Shown: one piece after another, positions 31,628-39,529 of the stretch | Layout: the number at the start of each line of letters is the position of its first letter | Position numbering within the stretch: position 1 is the first letter of the stretch | Assembly: GCA_905214615.1 (NCBI GenBank) | Contig: CAJMMX010000010.1 | Coordinates: 1-44,454, forward strand | Direction of reading: 5' to 3' | From: an uncultured bacterium | Lineage (GTDB): Bacteria > Actinomycetota > Coriobacteriia > Coriobacteriales > Coriobacteriaceae | Length of the DNA: 44,454 bases | The notes under the pieces: generated by a model | What the model saw: the letters and a program-made list of their open reading frames with translations, nothing else | Databases searched by the model: none | What the model was told of the DNA's origin: nothing | Position numbers and translations under genes: made by a program

Positions 31628-32113
31628 ATGGCATCACTGGAAGTCGGCAAGGTTCAAATCTACACGGGCGACGGCAAGGGCAAAACCACGGCCGCTTTGG
31701 GGCTGGCTTTGCGCGCCACAGGTTATGGGCTCAACGTACTTATGCTGCAATTTGCAAAGAAGCTGCACTGCGCCGAACACGATGCCGCGCCGCGTCTGGG
31801 GCTACGCATCGTACAGGCCGACCGCGACACGCCCGAGACTTGCGCCGTGCAGATCATGGAGCTCGCACGCGAGCAGATTAGCCAGGTAGACATGCTGATC
31901 TTGGATGAACTGGGAGAAGCCATGCGACGGGGCTTTGTGACGCGCGAAGATGTCGAAGCGTTGATTGCGATGAAACCGACCACCACAGAGCTCGTGCTCA
32001 CCGGCCGCGGCTTGCTGCCCCTCGCCGACCTTGCCGACCTAGTAACCGAAATGCGTCCCATCAAACACTACTTCGACGAAGGCCTCCTAGCCCGCCAAGG
32101 CATCGAATACTAA
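31628..32113 (+). CDS. cobO: Cob(I)yrinic acid a,c-diamide adenosyltransferase (CobO/BtuR)
   Basis: The enzyme transfers the adenosyl group of ATP to cobalt, giving adenosylated corrinoids. The P-loop IYTGDGKGKTTAALGLALRA (11-30) is diagnostic for this family, with LMLQFAK and MLILDELGEAMRRG (Walker B-like) following, and ELVLTGRG. At 161 residues it is slightly shorter than the E. coli BtuR (about 196), lacking some N-terminal residues. AAAGGA lies about 6-7 nt upstream of the ATG. No cobalamin synthesis genes or B12 riboswitch are nearby, so it probably serves salvage. An 84-bp palindrome fills the whole space to convergent MATE. Confidence 0.9.
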   Translation: MASLEVGKVQIYTGDGKGKTTAALGLALRATGYGLNVLMLQFAKKLHCAEHDAAPRLGLRIVQADRDTPETCAVQIMELAREQISQVDMLILDELGEAMRRGFVTREDVEALIAMKPTTTELVLTGRGLLPLADLADLVTEMRPIKHYFDEGLLARQGIEY

Positions 32114-32114
32114 T

Positions 32115-32198
32115 TGATCCGAAGGGGACGGAGGCAAACGGATCATCGACATCACGACGGAGAGCAATGATCCGTTTTCCTCCGTCCCCCAGGGATCA
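32115..32198. repeat. 84-bp inverted repeat filling the cobO-MATE gap
   Basis: The left arm (about 32123-32145, starting GGGGACGGAGG) and right arm (32167-32189) form 23-bp inverses with one mismatch; the outer TGATCC and GGATCA extend the symmetry. Each arm itself is a hairpin with GATCC stems and a GGGGACGGAGG loop, again recalling the GGGACA-type loop. It begins 2 bp after the cobO stop and ends at the MATE stop (32199). Probable bidirectional terminator or REP-like element. Confidence 0.85.
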
Positions 32199-33548
32199 TC
32201 AGGCAGTGGCGCGGCCTAGCCAGTTGCCGCTGTGATGGTAGACGGTGAACATCGCGGCGGTGATTACCCAGGTTACGGGGTAGACCAGCAGCAGATGCTC
32301 GAGCGAGGGGTCGAGCGGCATAATCGCGAACACCCACGCCACGCGGAGCACGACCGTGCCGAAGATCGTGAGCATCATAGGCTGGAAGCTCACGCCAGCG
32401 CCGCGGATGGAGCCAGACGCGTTTTCGATAATCGAGAAGATCGCGTAGAACGGCGCGATGAAATGAAGAATCGTCGTGGTGTAGGCCGAAATCGCGGCAT
32501 CGTCGATGAACAAACGCGACAACGGACCCGAGAACACAAGCAGCACGGCAGACAGGCCACCAATGAGCATAAACGACAGCACGAGCGACGTGTGGTATCC
32601 CTTTCGCATGCGATCGTAATTGCGCGCACCAAAGTTCTGCGCCGAGAACGTGGTGATCGACACGCCGAGCGCCTCGGTCACCATCCAGATAATGCCGTCC
32701 AGGCGGCCGGAAAGGCCCCAAGCGGTCGTGACATCGGCACCAAACGAGTTGACCGACACCTGAATCAAAACGTTGGAGATCGAATACGCCGCAGACTGAA
32801 CGCCCAGCGGAAGACCACACGAAAGCATGCTCTTGCAAATGCCGCGATCGATACCGAGCTTGGATAGCGACAACCGCCACGCACCCGGAGCGCGCATCAT
32901 ACGAACCAGAATCATCGTGGCATTGGTGCAGATAGTCAGCGCCACCGCGATGCCGCAGCCCAGCGCTTCCATGTGCAGCACGGCGACAAAGAGAATGTCG
33001 AGCGCCACGTTGACGAAGCAGCCGGAGGCAATAATGACCGCCGGACCGCGCGTGTCGCCCACGGCGCGCAACAACGCCGTCCCCATATTGAGCAGCAGCG
33101 CCGCAAACATGGCGGCAAAGTAGCAACGGGCATACGCCACACCCTCGGCCAGCAGCTCATGCGGTGTATTCATCAGCACAAGCATCGGCTCGACAAACAC
33201 CATGCCCAGAATGGAAATGACAATGCCGCCCACCAGCGCGAGCGTCATGGCCGTATGGACCGATCGGCTCAAGCGCTCGTCATCGTGCTGACCAAAAAAC
33301 TGGCCGGTAATAACGGCACATCCAGCACCAACACCGACGCAAAAACCAATGCAGAGCTCCGTAAGCACCATCGTGGCCTGAATGCCACCCAGCGCGAGCT
33401 TGCCGCCAAACTGACCGACGATATAGGTACCGATAAGCGTGTATGCCTGCTGAAAGAACGAACTAAAGAAGATGGGGACGCACAGCGACAGCAGCTGCTG
33501 CCAAATAACGCCCTGCGTTACATCGATAGCCGTAGATTTCTTAGCCAC
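32199..33548 (-). CDS. MATE family efflux transporter
   Basis: A 449-residue multidrug/toxin extrusion antiporter with about twelve hydrophobic segments in two halves. Features include the N-terminal LLSLCVPIFFSSFFQQAYTLIGTYIVGQFGG, family-typical AVGDTRGPAVIIASGCFVNV in the first half and GVQSAAYSISNVLIQVSVNS in the second, where the family often has a similar P-G.Q segment. It would exchange cationic compounds for Na+ or H+. GTG 33548 has GGAGG 4-5 nt upstream; the ATG 33 nt upstream in frame lacks a site. It is convergent with cobO. Its substrate is unknown. Confidence 0.9.
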   Translation of the reverse strand: MAKKSTAIDVTQGVIWQQLLSLCVPIFFSSFFQQAYTLIGTYIVGQFGGKLALGGIQATMVLTELCIGFCVGVGAGCAVITGQFFGQHDDERLSRSVHTAMTLALVGGIVISILGMVFVEPMLVLMNTPHELLAEGVAYARCYFAAMFAALLLNMGTALLRAVGDTRGPAVIIASGCFVNVALDILFVAVLHMEALGCGIAVALTICTNATMILVRMMRAPGAWRLSLSKLGIDRGICKSMLSCGLPLGVQSAAYSISNVLIQVSVNSFGADVTTAWGLSGRLDGIIWMVTEALGVSITTFSAQNFGARNYDRMRKGYHTSLVLSFMLIGGLSAVLLVFSGPLSRLFIDDAAISAYTTTILHFIAPFYAIFSIIENASGSIRGAGVSFQPMMLTIFGTVVLRVAWVFAIMPLDPSLEHLLLVYPVTWVITAAMFTVYHHSGNWLGRATA

Positions 33549-33673
33549 ACGCCCTCCCCACCAGCGTACGTCAAACAACAAAACGGCACTTTAAGACGAA
33601 AGCCAAAACCAGCTTAGCACCGACCGACGTCGGCCGAAACGTCCCGAACCAGAGCCCGGTGCGAAATATCTGC

Positions 33674-34588
33674 CTAGTGATACAGCCCCGGCTGGTAGTG
33701 GTACTCGTTGCTCACATGCGGGCACAGTTGCCAAAAGGCGACGGCACTAGCAGCGGCAACGTTGAGTGAATCGACCCCGTGCGCCATCGGAATGCGCACG
33801 GCTCGGTCGCAGCCGGCAATGGTCTTGGTGCCCAAGCCGGCACCCTCGGTACCCATAAAGATCGCTAGGCGGTCAATCTCCTGCAGCACGGGATCGTCCA
33901 GCGACACCGAATCATCCGTCAACGCCATGGCGGCACACGAAAAGCCGGCATCGTGCAGCGCCGCCAGCCCATCATGCGGCCATACGCGCGCCTCGCTGCC
34001 AATGCGCGTCCAGGGCACCTGGAACACCGTGCCCATGCTCACGCGGGCCGAGCGACGGTACAGCGGGTCACAGCAAGTGGGGCTCACCAAAATGCCATCG
34101 ACGTTCAGCGCAGCCGCCGAGCGGAAAATCGCGCCGACATTGGTGTGGTCGACAATGCCCTCGAGCACGCACACGCGCACCGGGCGCTCACCCGCCGCCT
34201 CGACGACGCCACTCAAGAACTCGGCTACCGGAATCTGGCGTGGACGACGGAATGCCGCGAGCGCACCGCGCGTCACGTTAAAACCCGTCAGCTGCTCCAT
34301 GAGCTCCATGGAGGCAACGAACACAGGAACCGGACCCGCGCCCTCGCGCACAACCAGGCGCTCAAACAGCGGCATCATCTGATCGAGCCAGCGTTCGCCC
34401 AAAAGAAAGCTCACCGGCTCGTATCCGGCGCGAACCGCACGCTCGATGACCTTGGCGCTCTCGGCGATAAAAATGCCCTTCTGCGGCTCCAGCACGCAGC
34501 GAAGCTCACGCTCGGTCAGTCGCACGTAGGCATCGAGCCGCTCGTCCTCGAGCGAATCGATTCGCAGCACCTCAACGGCATCAGTCAT
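33674..34588 (-). CDS. TrmH/SpoU-family RNA 2'-O-methyltransferase
   Basis: This SPOUT methyltransferase uses S-adenosylmethionine to methylate ribose in rRNA or tRNA. The N-terminal 90 residues form the substrate-binding extension with VIERAVRAGYEPVSFLLGE. The catalytic domain carries DHTNVGAIFRSAAALNVDGI (motif 1, with Arg), IFMGTEGAGLG (motif 2) and IPMAHGVDSLNVAAASAVAFW (motif 3) that forms the trefoil knot. At 304 residues it is of TsnR/RlmB-like size. The start is uncertain: ATG 34588 is preferred by homology; ATG 34621 is possible. It lies downstream of folA with a weak hairpin between. The RNA target cannot be told. Confidence 0.88.
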   Translation of the reverse strand: MTDAVEVLRIDSLEDERLDAYVRLTERELRCVLEPQKGIFIAESAKVIERAVRAGYEPVSFLLGERWLDQMMPLFERLVVREGAGPVPVFVASMELMEQLTGFNVTRGALAAFRRPRQIPVAEFLSGVVEAAGERPVRVCVLEGIVDHTNVGAIFRSAAALNVDGILVSPTCCDPLYRRSARVSMGTVFQVPWTRIGSEARVWPHDGLAALHDAGFSCAAMALTDDSVSLDDPVLQEIDRLAIFMGTEGAGLGTKTIAGCDRAVRIPMAHGVDSLNVAAASAVAFWQLCPHVSNEYHYQPGLYH

Positions 34589-34634
34589 AGCAGCCAGCCC
34601 GCACCCTTCTTTACAGCACATCTATACCAAACGA

Positions 34635-34653
34635 GGCGACGCTAAGCGCCGCC
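34635..34653 (-). terminator. Small hairpin between folA and the SpoU gene
   Basis: GGCGACGC (34635-34642) and GCGCCGCC (34646-34653) form a short stem with one G-U type pair on the minus strand. Only a few T residues follow. It could be an attenuator between folA and the methyltransferase. Confidence 0.35.
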
Positions 34654-34697
34654 CCATGCATTCAATCAACCCGATGATACCGTTCACGCCAGGCGAT

Positions 34698-35216
34698 TTA
34701 TGCCTCAACGCGACGATACGTCACGAACTCATAATCGAGACCCTCGTCACCCTCGCCCGAGGCAATCGTGGCAACCCCGCCACGCCGCGCAATCTCCCAC
34801 GCGGGATCGGCGTCCAAGTCGGGAAAGTACGTGTCCACGGGATGGACGCAGTGGTTATGCGTGACCTCGGCCTCCGCGCAGCACGGCAAAAACTGACGAT
34901 ACACCTCGCCACCGCCGATCACCCACGCAACGGGCTCATCGGCAACCACGGCGAGCGCTTCGTCGACGCTATGCACCACGTCGACGCCCTCGGCAGCAAA
35001 GCTCTCGTCACGCGTGAGCACGATATTGCGGCGGTTCTTGAGCGGACGCCCACCGGGAAAACTCAGCAGGGTCTTGCGTCCCATAATAACCGGGCACCCT
35101 TTGGTGCACGCCACAAAATGGCGCATGTCGGCGCGATTGGACACCACCATGTCGCCCTCGCACCCAATGCCCCAGTCATCGCACACGGCGACAATGGCAG
35201 AAAGCTTACACGTCAT
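34698..35216 (-). CDS. folA: Dihydrofolate reductase
   Basis: The enzyme reduces dihydrofolate with NADPH, regenerating the cofactor consumed by the upstream thymidylate synthase. GIGCEGDMVVSNRADMRHF contains the active-site acid Asp30. PVIMGRKTLLSFPGGRPLKNRRNIVLTRD contains the NADPH-binding GR.T and R-N. segments, and VIGGGEVYRQFLP is the second glycine motif. The length of 172 residues is normal. ATG 35216 was chosen because AGGTGA, formed across the thyA stop, is 6 nt upstream; a GTG at 35225 abuts the thyA stop and has no site. It lies 9 bp after thyA, so the two are very likely cotranscribed. Confidence 0.94.
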   Translation of the reverse strand: MTCKLSAIVAVCDDWGIGCEGDMVVSNRADMRHFVACTKGCPVIMGRKTLLSFPGGRPLKNRRNIVLTRDESFAAEGVDVVHSVDEALAVVADEPVAWVIGGGEVYRQFLPCCAEAEVTHNHCVHPVDTYFPDLDADPAWEIARRGGVATIASGEGDEGLDYEFVTYRRVEA

Positions 35217-35225
35217 GCGCGTCAC

Positions 35226-36074
35226 CTACACCGCAATGGGGATGTTCTTGACCTGCGGGCCGTGCTCATAGCCCTCGACAATCAGGTCGTCGGTCGTAAA
35301 CGCATAGAAGTCATGCACATCGGGGTTAAGCGTTACCTTGGGCGCGGCAAACTGCGGACGCTCGATAAGCTCGCGGACGATATCGACATGACGGTCGTAA
35401 ATGTGGGCATCGGCAATCACATGTAGCAGCTCGCCGGGAATCATATCGACCGATTGCGCGACCATCATCAGCAAGATGGCGTACTGGCACACATTCCAGT
35501 TGTTCGCGGCCAAAATGTCCTGGCTGCGCTGGTTGAGAATCATGTTGAGCGTCGGTTTGTCATCCTGCGGGCGCTGCGTCACGTTATACGTCACGCTGTA
35601 GGCGCACGGATACAGGTGCATCTCGGACAAATCGCTAAACACATAGGTATTCGTCATAATGCGGCGGCTGCACGGCGTGTTCTTAAGGTCGTACAGAACG
35701 CGGTCCATCTGGTCGAAATCGCCCTCGGCATAATGGCTCTTCTGCCCAATCTGATACCCGTAGGCCTTACCGATGGAGCCGGTCTCGTCAGCCCACTCAT
35801 CCCAAATATGGCTGTTGAGGTCATGCACGTTATTGGACTTCTTTTGATAGATCCATAGGATCTCATCCATGGCAGATTTGAGGGCCGTACGACGCAGGGT
35901 AAGCGCCGGAAACTCCTCACGCAGGTCATAGCGTGCCGTAACGCCAAAGTTTTTAATGGTATAGGCAGGGGTGCCGTCCTCCCACACCGGACGGACCTTT
36001 TGGCCCTCGGTGGTGGTGCCATGGTCCAGAATATCGCGGCACATGGTTACAAACTGTTGATCAGCCTTGCTCAT
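35226..36074 (-). CDS. thyA: Thymidylate synthase (ThyA type)
   Basis: The enzyme methylates dUMP with methylenetetrahydrofolate, giving dTMP and dihydrofolate. The nucleophile is Cys157 in MHLYPCAYSVTYNV. NQRSQDILAANNWNVCQYA carries the phosphate-binding Arg-Ser and Asn, and VIADAHIYDRHVD the conserved His and Tyr. RRIMTNTY is the arginine loop of the dimer partner. The length is 282 residues. ATG 36074 has AGGAGG 5 nt upstream. With folA 9 bp downstream it forms a folate-cycle pair. The promoter lies in the 166-bp divergent gap shared with the DUF134-NifX gene. Confidence 0.95.
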   Translation of the reverse strand: MSKADQQFVTMCRDILDHGTTTEGQKVRPVWEDGTPAYTIKNFGVTARYDLREEFPALTLRRTALKSAMDEILWIYQKKSNNVHDLNSHIWDEWADETGSIGKAYGYQIGQKSHYAEGDFDQMDRVLYDLKNTPCSRRIMTNTYVFSDLSEMHLYPCAYSVTYNVTQRPQDDKPTLNMILNQRSQDILAANNWNVCQYAILLMMVAQSVDMIPGELLHVIADAHIYDRHVDIVRELIERPQFAAPKVTLNPDVHDFYAFTTDDLIVEGYEHGPQVKNIPIAV

Positions 36075-36160
36075 TGACCCTCCTGTCAGTCGCCTACAAG
36101 CGAGATTCATTGTAGCCCAGGCGCACGCGGCCCCACAGCCCAAACATAAGCCCTTGTTTT

Positions 36161-36226
36161 CTGACATATGCCAGAAATCTCTTGCGTAAATCTGCACGTT
36201 CGTTATTCTATTGTTGACATATGTCA
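36161..36226 (+). promoter_or_regulatory. Two TGACATATGNCA palindromes flanking a candidate promoter
   Basis: TGACATATGCCA (36162-36173) and the perfect TGACATATGTCA (36215-36226) are centred 53 bp apart, about five helical turns. Between them are TTGCGT (36182-36187) and TATTCT (36204-36209) with a 16-bp spacer. One palindrome would lie upstream of -35, the other at about +6 to +17. The DUF134 protein itself is the obvious candidate ligand, by gene position only. Confidence 0.65.
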
Positions 36227-36240
36227 GATAAGGAGCACGT

Positions 36241-37005
36241 ATGGCAGGAAGACGCGAAAAATTGCGCCGCGTTGGGATCATCCCCGAATATCGCGGCTTT
36301 ACCCCCGACGGCCTTGCCAGCGGAGACGCCATCGATATGACGATCGACGAGCTCGAAGTCCTGCGTTTATGCGACCTAGAAGGCCTCAATCAAGAGGCCG
36401 TCGCCCAGCGAATGGGCATCGCTCGTGCCACCGTGGCGGCCATCTGCAGCCGCGCACATCGCAAGGTGGCAAACGCGCTGGTCAACGGTCGGGCACTCAG
36501 CATTGAGGGCGGCAATATCGCATACTCCCCCATCACCACGACGACGGCCGCATGGCCAGCAAAGGAGGTCGGCACCATGAGGGTGGCAACCACGTACGAC
36601 AACGGCAACATCTTTATGCACTTTGGCCGCAGCGAGCAGTTCAAGATCTACGACATTCAGGACGGCAAGGTACTCAACGAGCAGGTCGTGGGCACCGGCG
36701 GCACCGGCCACGGCGCACTTGCGGGCCTGCTCGCCAACGGCGGCGTGGACACGCTCATCTGCGGCGGCATCGGCGCAGGCGCTATCAACGCGCTTGCTCA
36801 AGCCGGCATCACGGTATACGCAGGTGCCCAGGGCAGCTGCGACGCTTGCGTCGAGGCCCTTATCGCCGGCACGCTCGCACAGAACGGCGAGGCCACGTGC
36901 GACTGCCACAGCCACGACCACGAGCACACCCATGAGCATGGCGGGTCCTGCGGCTGCCACGGCCACCACGACCACGAAGGCCACGAGGGCTGCGGCTGCC
37001 ACTAA
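36241..37005 (+). CDS. DUF134 HTH protein fused to a NifX-type domain with a His/Cys tail
   Basis: Residues 1-95 are a DUF134-like DNA-binding domain with IDELEVLRLCDLEGLNQEAVAQRMGIARATVAAI (33-67) as sigma70 region 4-like helix-turn-helix. Residues 113-215 form a dinitrogenase iron-molybdenum cofactor-type domain (FMHFGRSEQFKIYDI, GTGGTGHGALAGLL, CGGIGAGA) used elsewhere to carry metal clusters. C200-x2-C203 follows. The tail 220-254 holds 12 His and 6 Cys in 35 residues and should bind metal. AAGGAG is at 36230-36234, just before the ATG. A perfect Shine-Dalgarno also precedes codon 113. The gene diverges from thyA. Function could be metal-responsive autoregulation; no nif genes are present. 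Confidence 0.88.
   Translation: MAGRREKLRRVGIIPEYRGFTPDGLASGDAIDMTIDELEVLRLCDLEGLNQEAVAQRMGIARATVAAICSRAHRKVANALVNGRALSIEGGNIAYSPITTTTAAWPAKEVGTMRVATTYDNGNIFMHFGRSEQFKIYDIQDGKVLNEQVVGTGGTGHGALAGLLANGGVDTLICGGIGAGAINALAQAGITVYAGAQGSCDACVEALIAGTLAQNGEATCDCHSHDHEHTHEHGGSCGCHGHHDHEGHEGCGCH
36561..36579 (+). promoter_or_regulatory. Internal Shine-Dalgarno and in-frame ATG
   Basis: AAAGGAGGT (36561-36569) lies 7 nt before ATG 36577, codon 113 of the DUF134-NifX gene, exactly where the NifX-type domain starts. It would allow a second product consisting of the metal-binding domain and tail alone. Confidence 0.6.
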
Positions 37006-37068
37006 CGGCACGGCACCGCGAGCTCGGGGCGCGAAGCCGAACGCAACCCAACAATCAAAGCCAACAAC

Positions 37069-37100
37069 AAAGGCCACCCGGTAGCATCCGAGTGGCCTTT
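37069..37100 (-). terminator. Hairpin between ffh and the convergent DUF134-NifX gene
   Basis: AAAGGCCAC (37069-37077) and GTGGCCTTT (37092-37100) pair perfectly, with an inner CCGG/CCGA part. A few T residues follow on both strands, so it may serve both convergent transcripts. Confidence 0.65.
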
Positions 37101-37125
37101 GCCATATCAAGCTGGAATTACAGCT

Positions 37126-38601
37126 CTATTTCTTATTACGCATCTGCGCTTCCATCTGGCGCAGCAGCTCCATATCGGACTTGGGACCGCCCGTACCCAG
37201 GCCGCCCATGCCGCCCAGACCCATAGCGTCCAGCCCAGGGATATTGGGCATGCGCATCTTCTTGCCCTTCTTGCCCTTTTTGCCCTTCTTGCCGCCGGCC
37301 TGTGCCTGATTGGCCATCGTGCGCATGCGGCCCATCATCTTATTCATCTCGCCCCACTGCTTCATAAGGCTGTTGACCTCGGTGGGGGTTACGCCGGCGC
37401 CCTTGGCAATACGCGCGCGACGCTGACCGTTGATGATGGAGGGACGCAGGCGCTCCTCCTTGGTCATCGACATGATGATGGCCTCGTTCTTATCGAAGAT
37501 GCCCTCGTCCAGGTTGCCGCCCATCTGGTTGAGTGCACGCTGACCACCGGGGAGCATGCCCAGGATACCCTTCATGCCGCCCATCTTTTTGACGGCTTTC
37601 ATCTGGTCGAGCATGTCGTTCATGGTGAAGCCCTCGCGCAGCATACGCTCGGCAGCCTCGAGCTGCTCTGCATCGGCTGCCTCCTGGGCCTTCTCGATGA
37701 TGCCGACGACGTCGCCCATGCCCAAGATTCGCTTGGCCATGCGATCGGGATAGAACGGCTCAAGAGAATCGGGTTTCTCGCCCATGCTCACGAACTTGAT
37801 GGGCTTGCCGGTCACCTGACGCACCGAAAGTGCGCCACCGCCACGGGCGTCACCGTCGAGCTTGGAGATGATCACGCCGTCAAAGTCGGTGCGATCGGCG
37901 AAGGTCGAGACGACGTTAACGATATCCTGGCCGGTCATGGCATCGACGACCATCAGCACCTGGTCGGGCTTGACGGCCTTCTTGATGTCGACGGCCTCCT
38001 GCATCATCTGCTCGTCGATCTGAAGACGACCGGCGGTATCGACAATGACCACGTCACGCAGGTGGTCGACGGCCTCCTGAATGGCACCCTTGGCGATGTC
38101 GACCGGGTGCGCGCCGTCGCCGCGGAAGACCGGAACGCCGATCTCTCCACCGAGCGTGGCCAGCTGGTCGGCAGCGGCGGGACGGTAGACGTCGCACGCG
38201 GCGAGCAACGGCGAGCGGCCCTGCTTCTTGAGCAGGTAGGCAAGCTTTACGGCAGCCGTGGTCTTACCGGAGCCCTGCAGGCCCACGAGCATGATGACAT
38301 TGGGAATGCGGTTGCTAAAGACGAGCTTGCTCTCGGTTGAGCCGAGCATCTCGGTGAGCTCGTCGAGCACGATCTTGACGACGTTTTGCGCCGGCGACAA
38401 CGACTCCATGACCTCGGCGGTCATGCAGCGCTCCTTGGTCTTGGCAACGAACTCCTTGACAACCTTAAAGTTAACGTCGGCCTCGAGCAGCGCCATGCGA
38501 ATATCGCGCATGGCCGAAGTGATATCGGCCTCGGTCAGTTTACCCTTGCCGCGCAAGCGGTCAAATGTGTCGTTGAGGCGATCGCTCAGAGAATCAAACA
38601 C
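37126..38601 (-). CDS. ffh: Signal recognition particle protein Ffh
   Basis: The SRP54 GTPase binds signal sequences and 4.5S RNA and targets ribosomes to the membrane with FtsY. An N domain (1-88) is followed by the G domain with GLQGSGKTTAA (107-117), DTAGRLQIDE and ISKLDGDARGGGALS. The M domain has the methionine-rich helices (MLREGFTMNDMLDQMKAVKKMGGMKG) and the RNA-binding RARIAKGAG segment. The C terminus is extended by a KKGKKGKKGKK run and a glycine/methionine-rich tail. Length 491 residues, above the usual 450. GTG start with AAGGAG 6 nt upstream, overlapping the ftsY stop. It is last in the acpP-rnc-smc-ftsY cluster. Confidence 0.95.
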   Translation of the reverse strand: MFDSLSDRLNDTFDRLRGKGKLTEADITSAMRDIRMALLEADVNFKVVKEFVAKTKERCMTAEVMESLSPAQNVVKIVLDELTEMLGSTESKLVFSNRIPNVIMLVGLQGSGKTTAAVKLAYLLKKQGRSPLLAACDVYRPAAADQLATLGGEIGVPVFRGDGAHPVDIAKGAIQEAVDHLRDVVIVDTAGRLQIDEQMMQEAVDIKKAVKPDQVLMVVDAMTGQDIVNVVSTFADRTDFDGVIISKLDGDARGGGALSVRQVTGKPIKFVSMGEKPDSLEPFYPDRMAKRILGMGDVVGIIEKAQEAADAEQLEAAERMLREGFTMNDMLDQMKAVKKMGGMKGILGMLPGGQRALNQMGGNLDEGIFDKNEAIIMSMTKEERLRPSIINGQRRARIAKGAGVTPTEVNSLMKQWGEMNKMMGRMRTMANQAQAGGKKGKKGKKGKKMRMPNIPGLDAMGLGGMGGLGTGGPKSDMELLRQMEAQMRNKK

Positions 38602-38611
38602 TAGTCACTCC

Positions 38612-39529
38612 TTAATTGGACTCGCCCACCAGGGCGCGGCAGAAATCTTTGGCGTTAAACTCCTGCAGGTCATCGACCTGCTCGCCCACGCCGATGCGCA
38701 GGATCGGGAGCTTGAGCTTCTCGGCCACGGCCATGGCAATACCGCCCTTAGCCGTGCCGTCGAGCTTAGTCATGATAATACCGTCCAGGCCCAGCGCCTC
38801 GTTAAACTCGAGCGCCTGGTTCAGACCGTTCTGGCCAGTGGCGGCATCGATCACAAGCACGACCGAGACCGGCATGGGACCGGCGGCCATATTTGCGGCG
38901 CGCTTACGCGTCACGTTGACCACCTTGGCGAGCTCGCGCATGAGCTCGGGGCTCGTGTGCAGACGACCGGCGGTATCAATGAGCACCAGGTCGCTGCCGC
39001 GCTTATCGGCCTCGTCGAGCACGTCATAGCACACGCTCGCCGGATCGGAGCCGCGGTCACGCTTGATGACGGGCACGCCGGCACGCTGGCCCCACACATC
39101 GAGCTGCTCGATGGCGGCGGCGCGGAAGGTGTCGGCCGAACCGATCACCACGTTCTTGCCGCGGGCGGCCATGGCGCTCGCAATCTTGCCGACCGTCGTG
39201 GTCTTGCCGGCACCGTTGATGCCGACAAACAGCACGCAGCTCGGCGTGTCGGAAAACGGATCGCGCTCAACAGGCACAAAATGGCCCTCGAGCTGCTCGG
39301 CCAGGGCGCGGCGAAGCTGCGGGGCGGTCTTGAGGTTCTTCTTGGCGGCGGCGTCGCGCAGTTCATCGGAGACCTGAATAGCGACCTCGGCACCCATGTC
39401 ACCCATGACGAGGGTGTCCTCAAGGTCCTCCCAAAAATCCTCGTCGACCTCGCCACCAAAGTAGAAGACCTCGTTGAGGGCCTCGCGACTGCGCTCAAGT
39501 CCGCGCGAGAGTGCGTCAAAGAATCCCAT
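38612..39529 (-). CDS. ftsY: Signal recognition particle receptor FtsY
   Basis: This membrane-associated GTPase receives the SRP-ribosome complex. The N domain starts directly at residue 1 without the acidic A region of E. coli, as in many Gram-positive bacteria; MGFFDALSRGLERS may act as the membrane-binding amphipathic helix. The G motifs are GINGAGKTT (103-111), DTFRAAA, DTAGRLHT and TKLDGTAKGG. The length of 305 residues matches short FtsY. The ATG overlaps the smc stop as TAATG. Ten bases separate its stop from the ffh start, so smc, ftsY and ffh are tightly coupled. Confidence 0.96.
   Translation of the reverse strand: MGFFDALSRGLERSREALNEVFYFGGEVDEDFWEDLEDTLVMGDMGAEVAIQVSDELRDAAAKKNLKTAPQLRRALAEQLEGHFVPVERDPFSDTPSCVLFVGINGAGKTTTVGKIASAMAARGKNVVIGSADTFRAAAIEQLDVWGQRAGVPVIKRDRGSDPASVCYDVLDEADKRGSDLVLIDTAGRLHTSPELMRELAKVVNVTRKRAANMAAGPMPVSVVLVIDAATGQNGLNQALEFNEALGLDGIIMTKLDGTAKGGIAMAVAEKLKLPILRIGVGEQVDDLQEFNAKDFCRALVGESN

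Noticed and set aside
29742..31889. Plus-strand frame of 715 codons antisense to ftsH
   Set aside because: It is fully opposite a clear ftsH with intact AAA and protease motifs, has no family features, and is explained by the third-position GC bias of the real gene.
32152..33126. Second minus-strand frame overlapping the MATE gene
   Set aside because: It shares the region with the MATE frame, which has the hydrophobic helix pattern and family segments; the alternative frame is low-complexity.
36376..37110. Minus-strand frame opposite the DUF134-NifX gene
   Set aside because: Val/Ala-rich shadow of the His/Gly codons on the plus strand, without a start site or domain.
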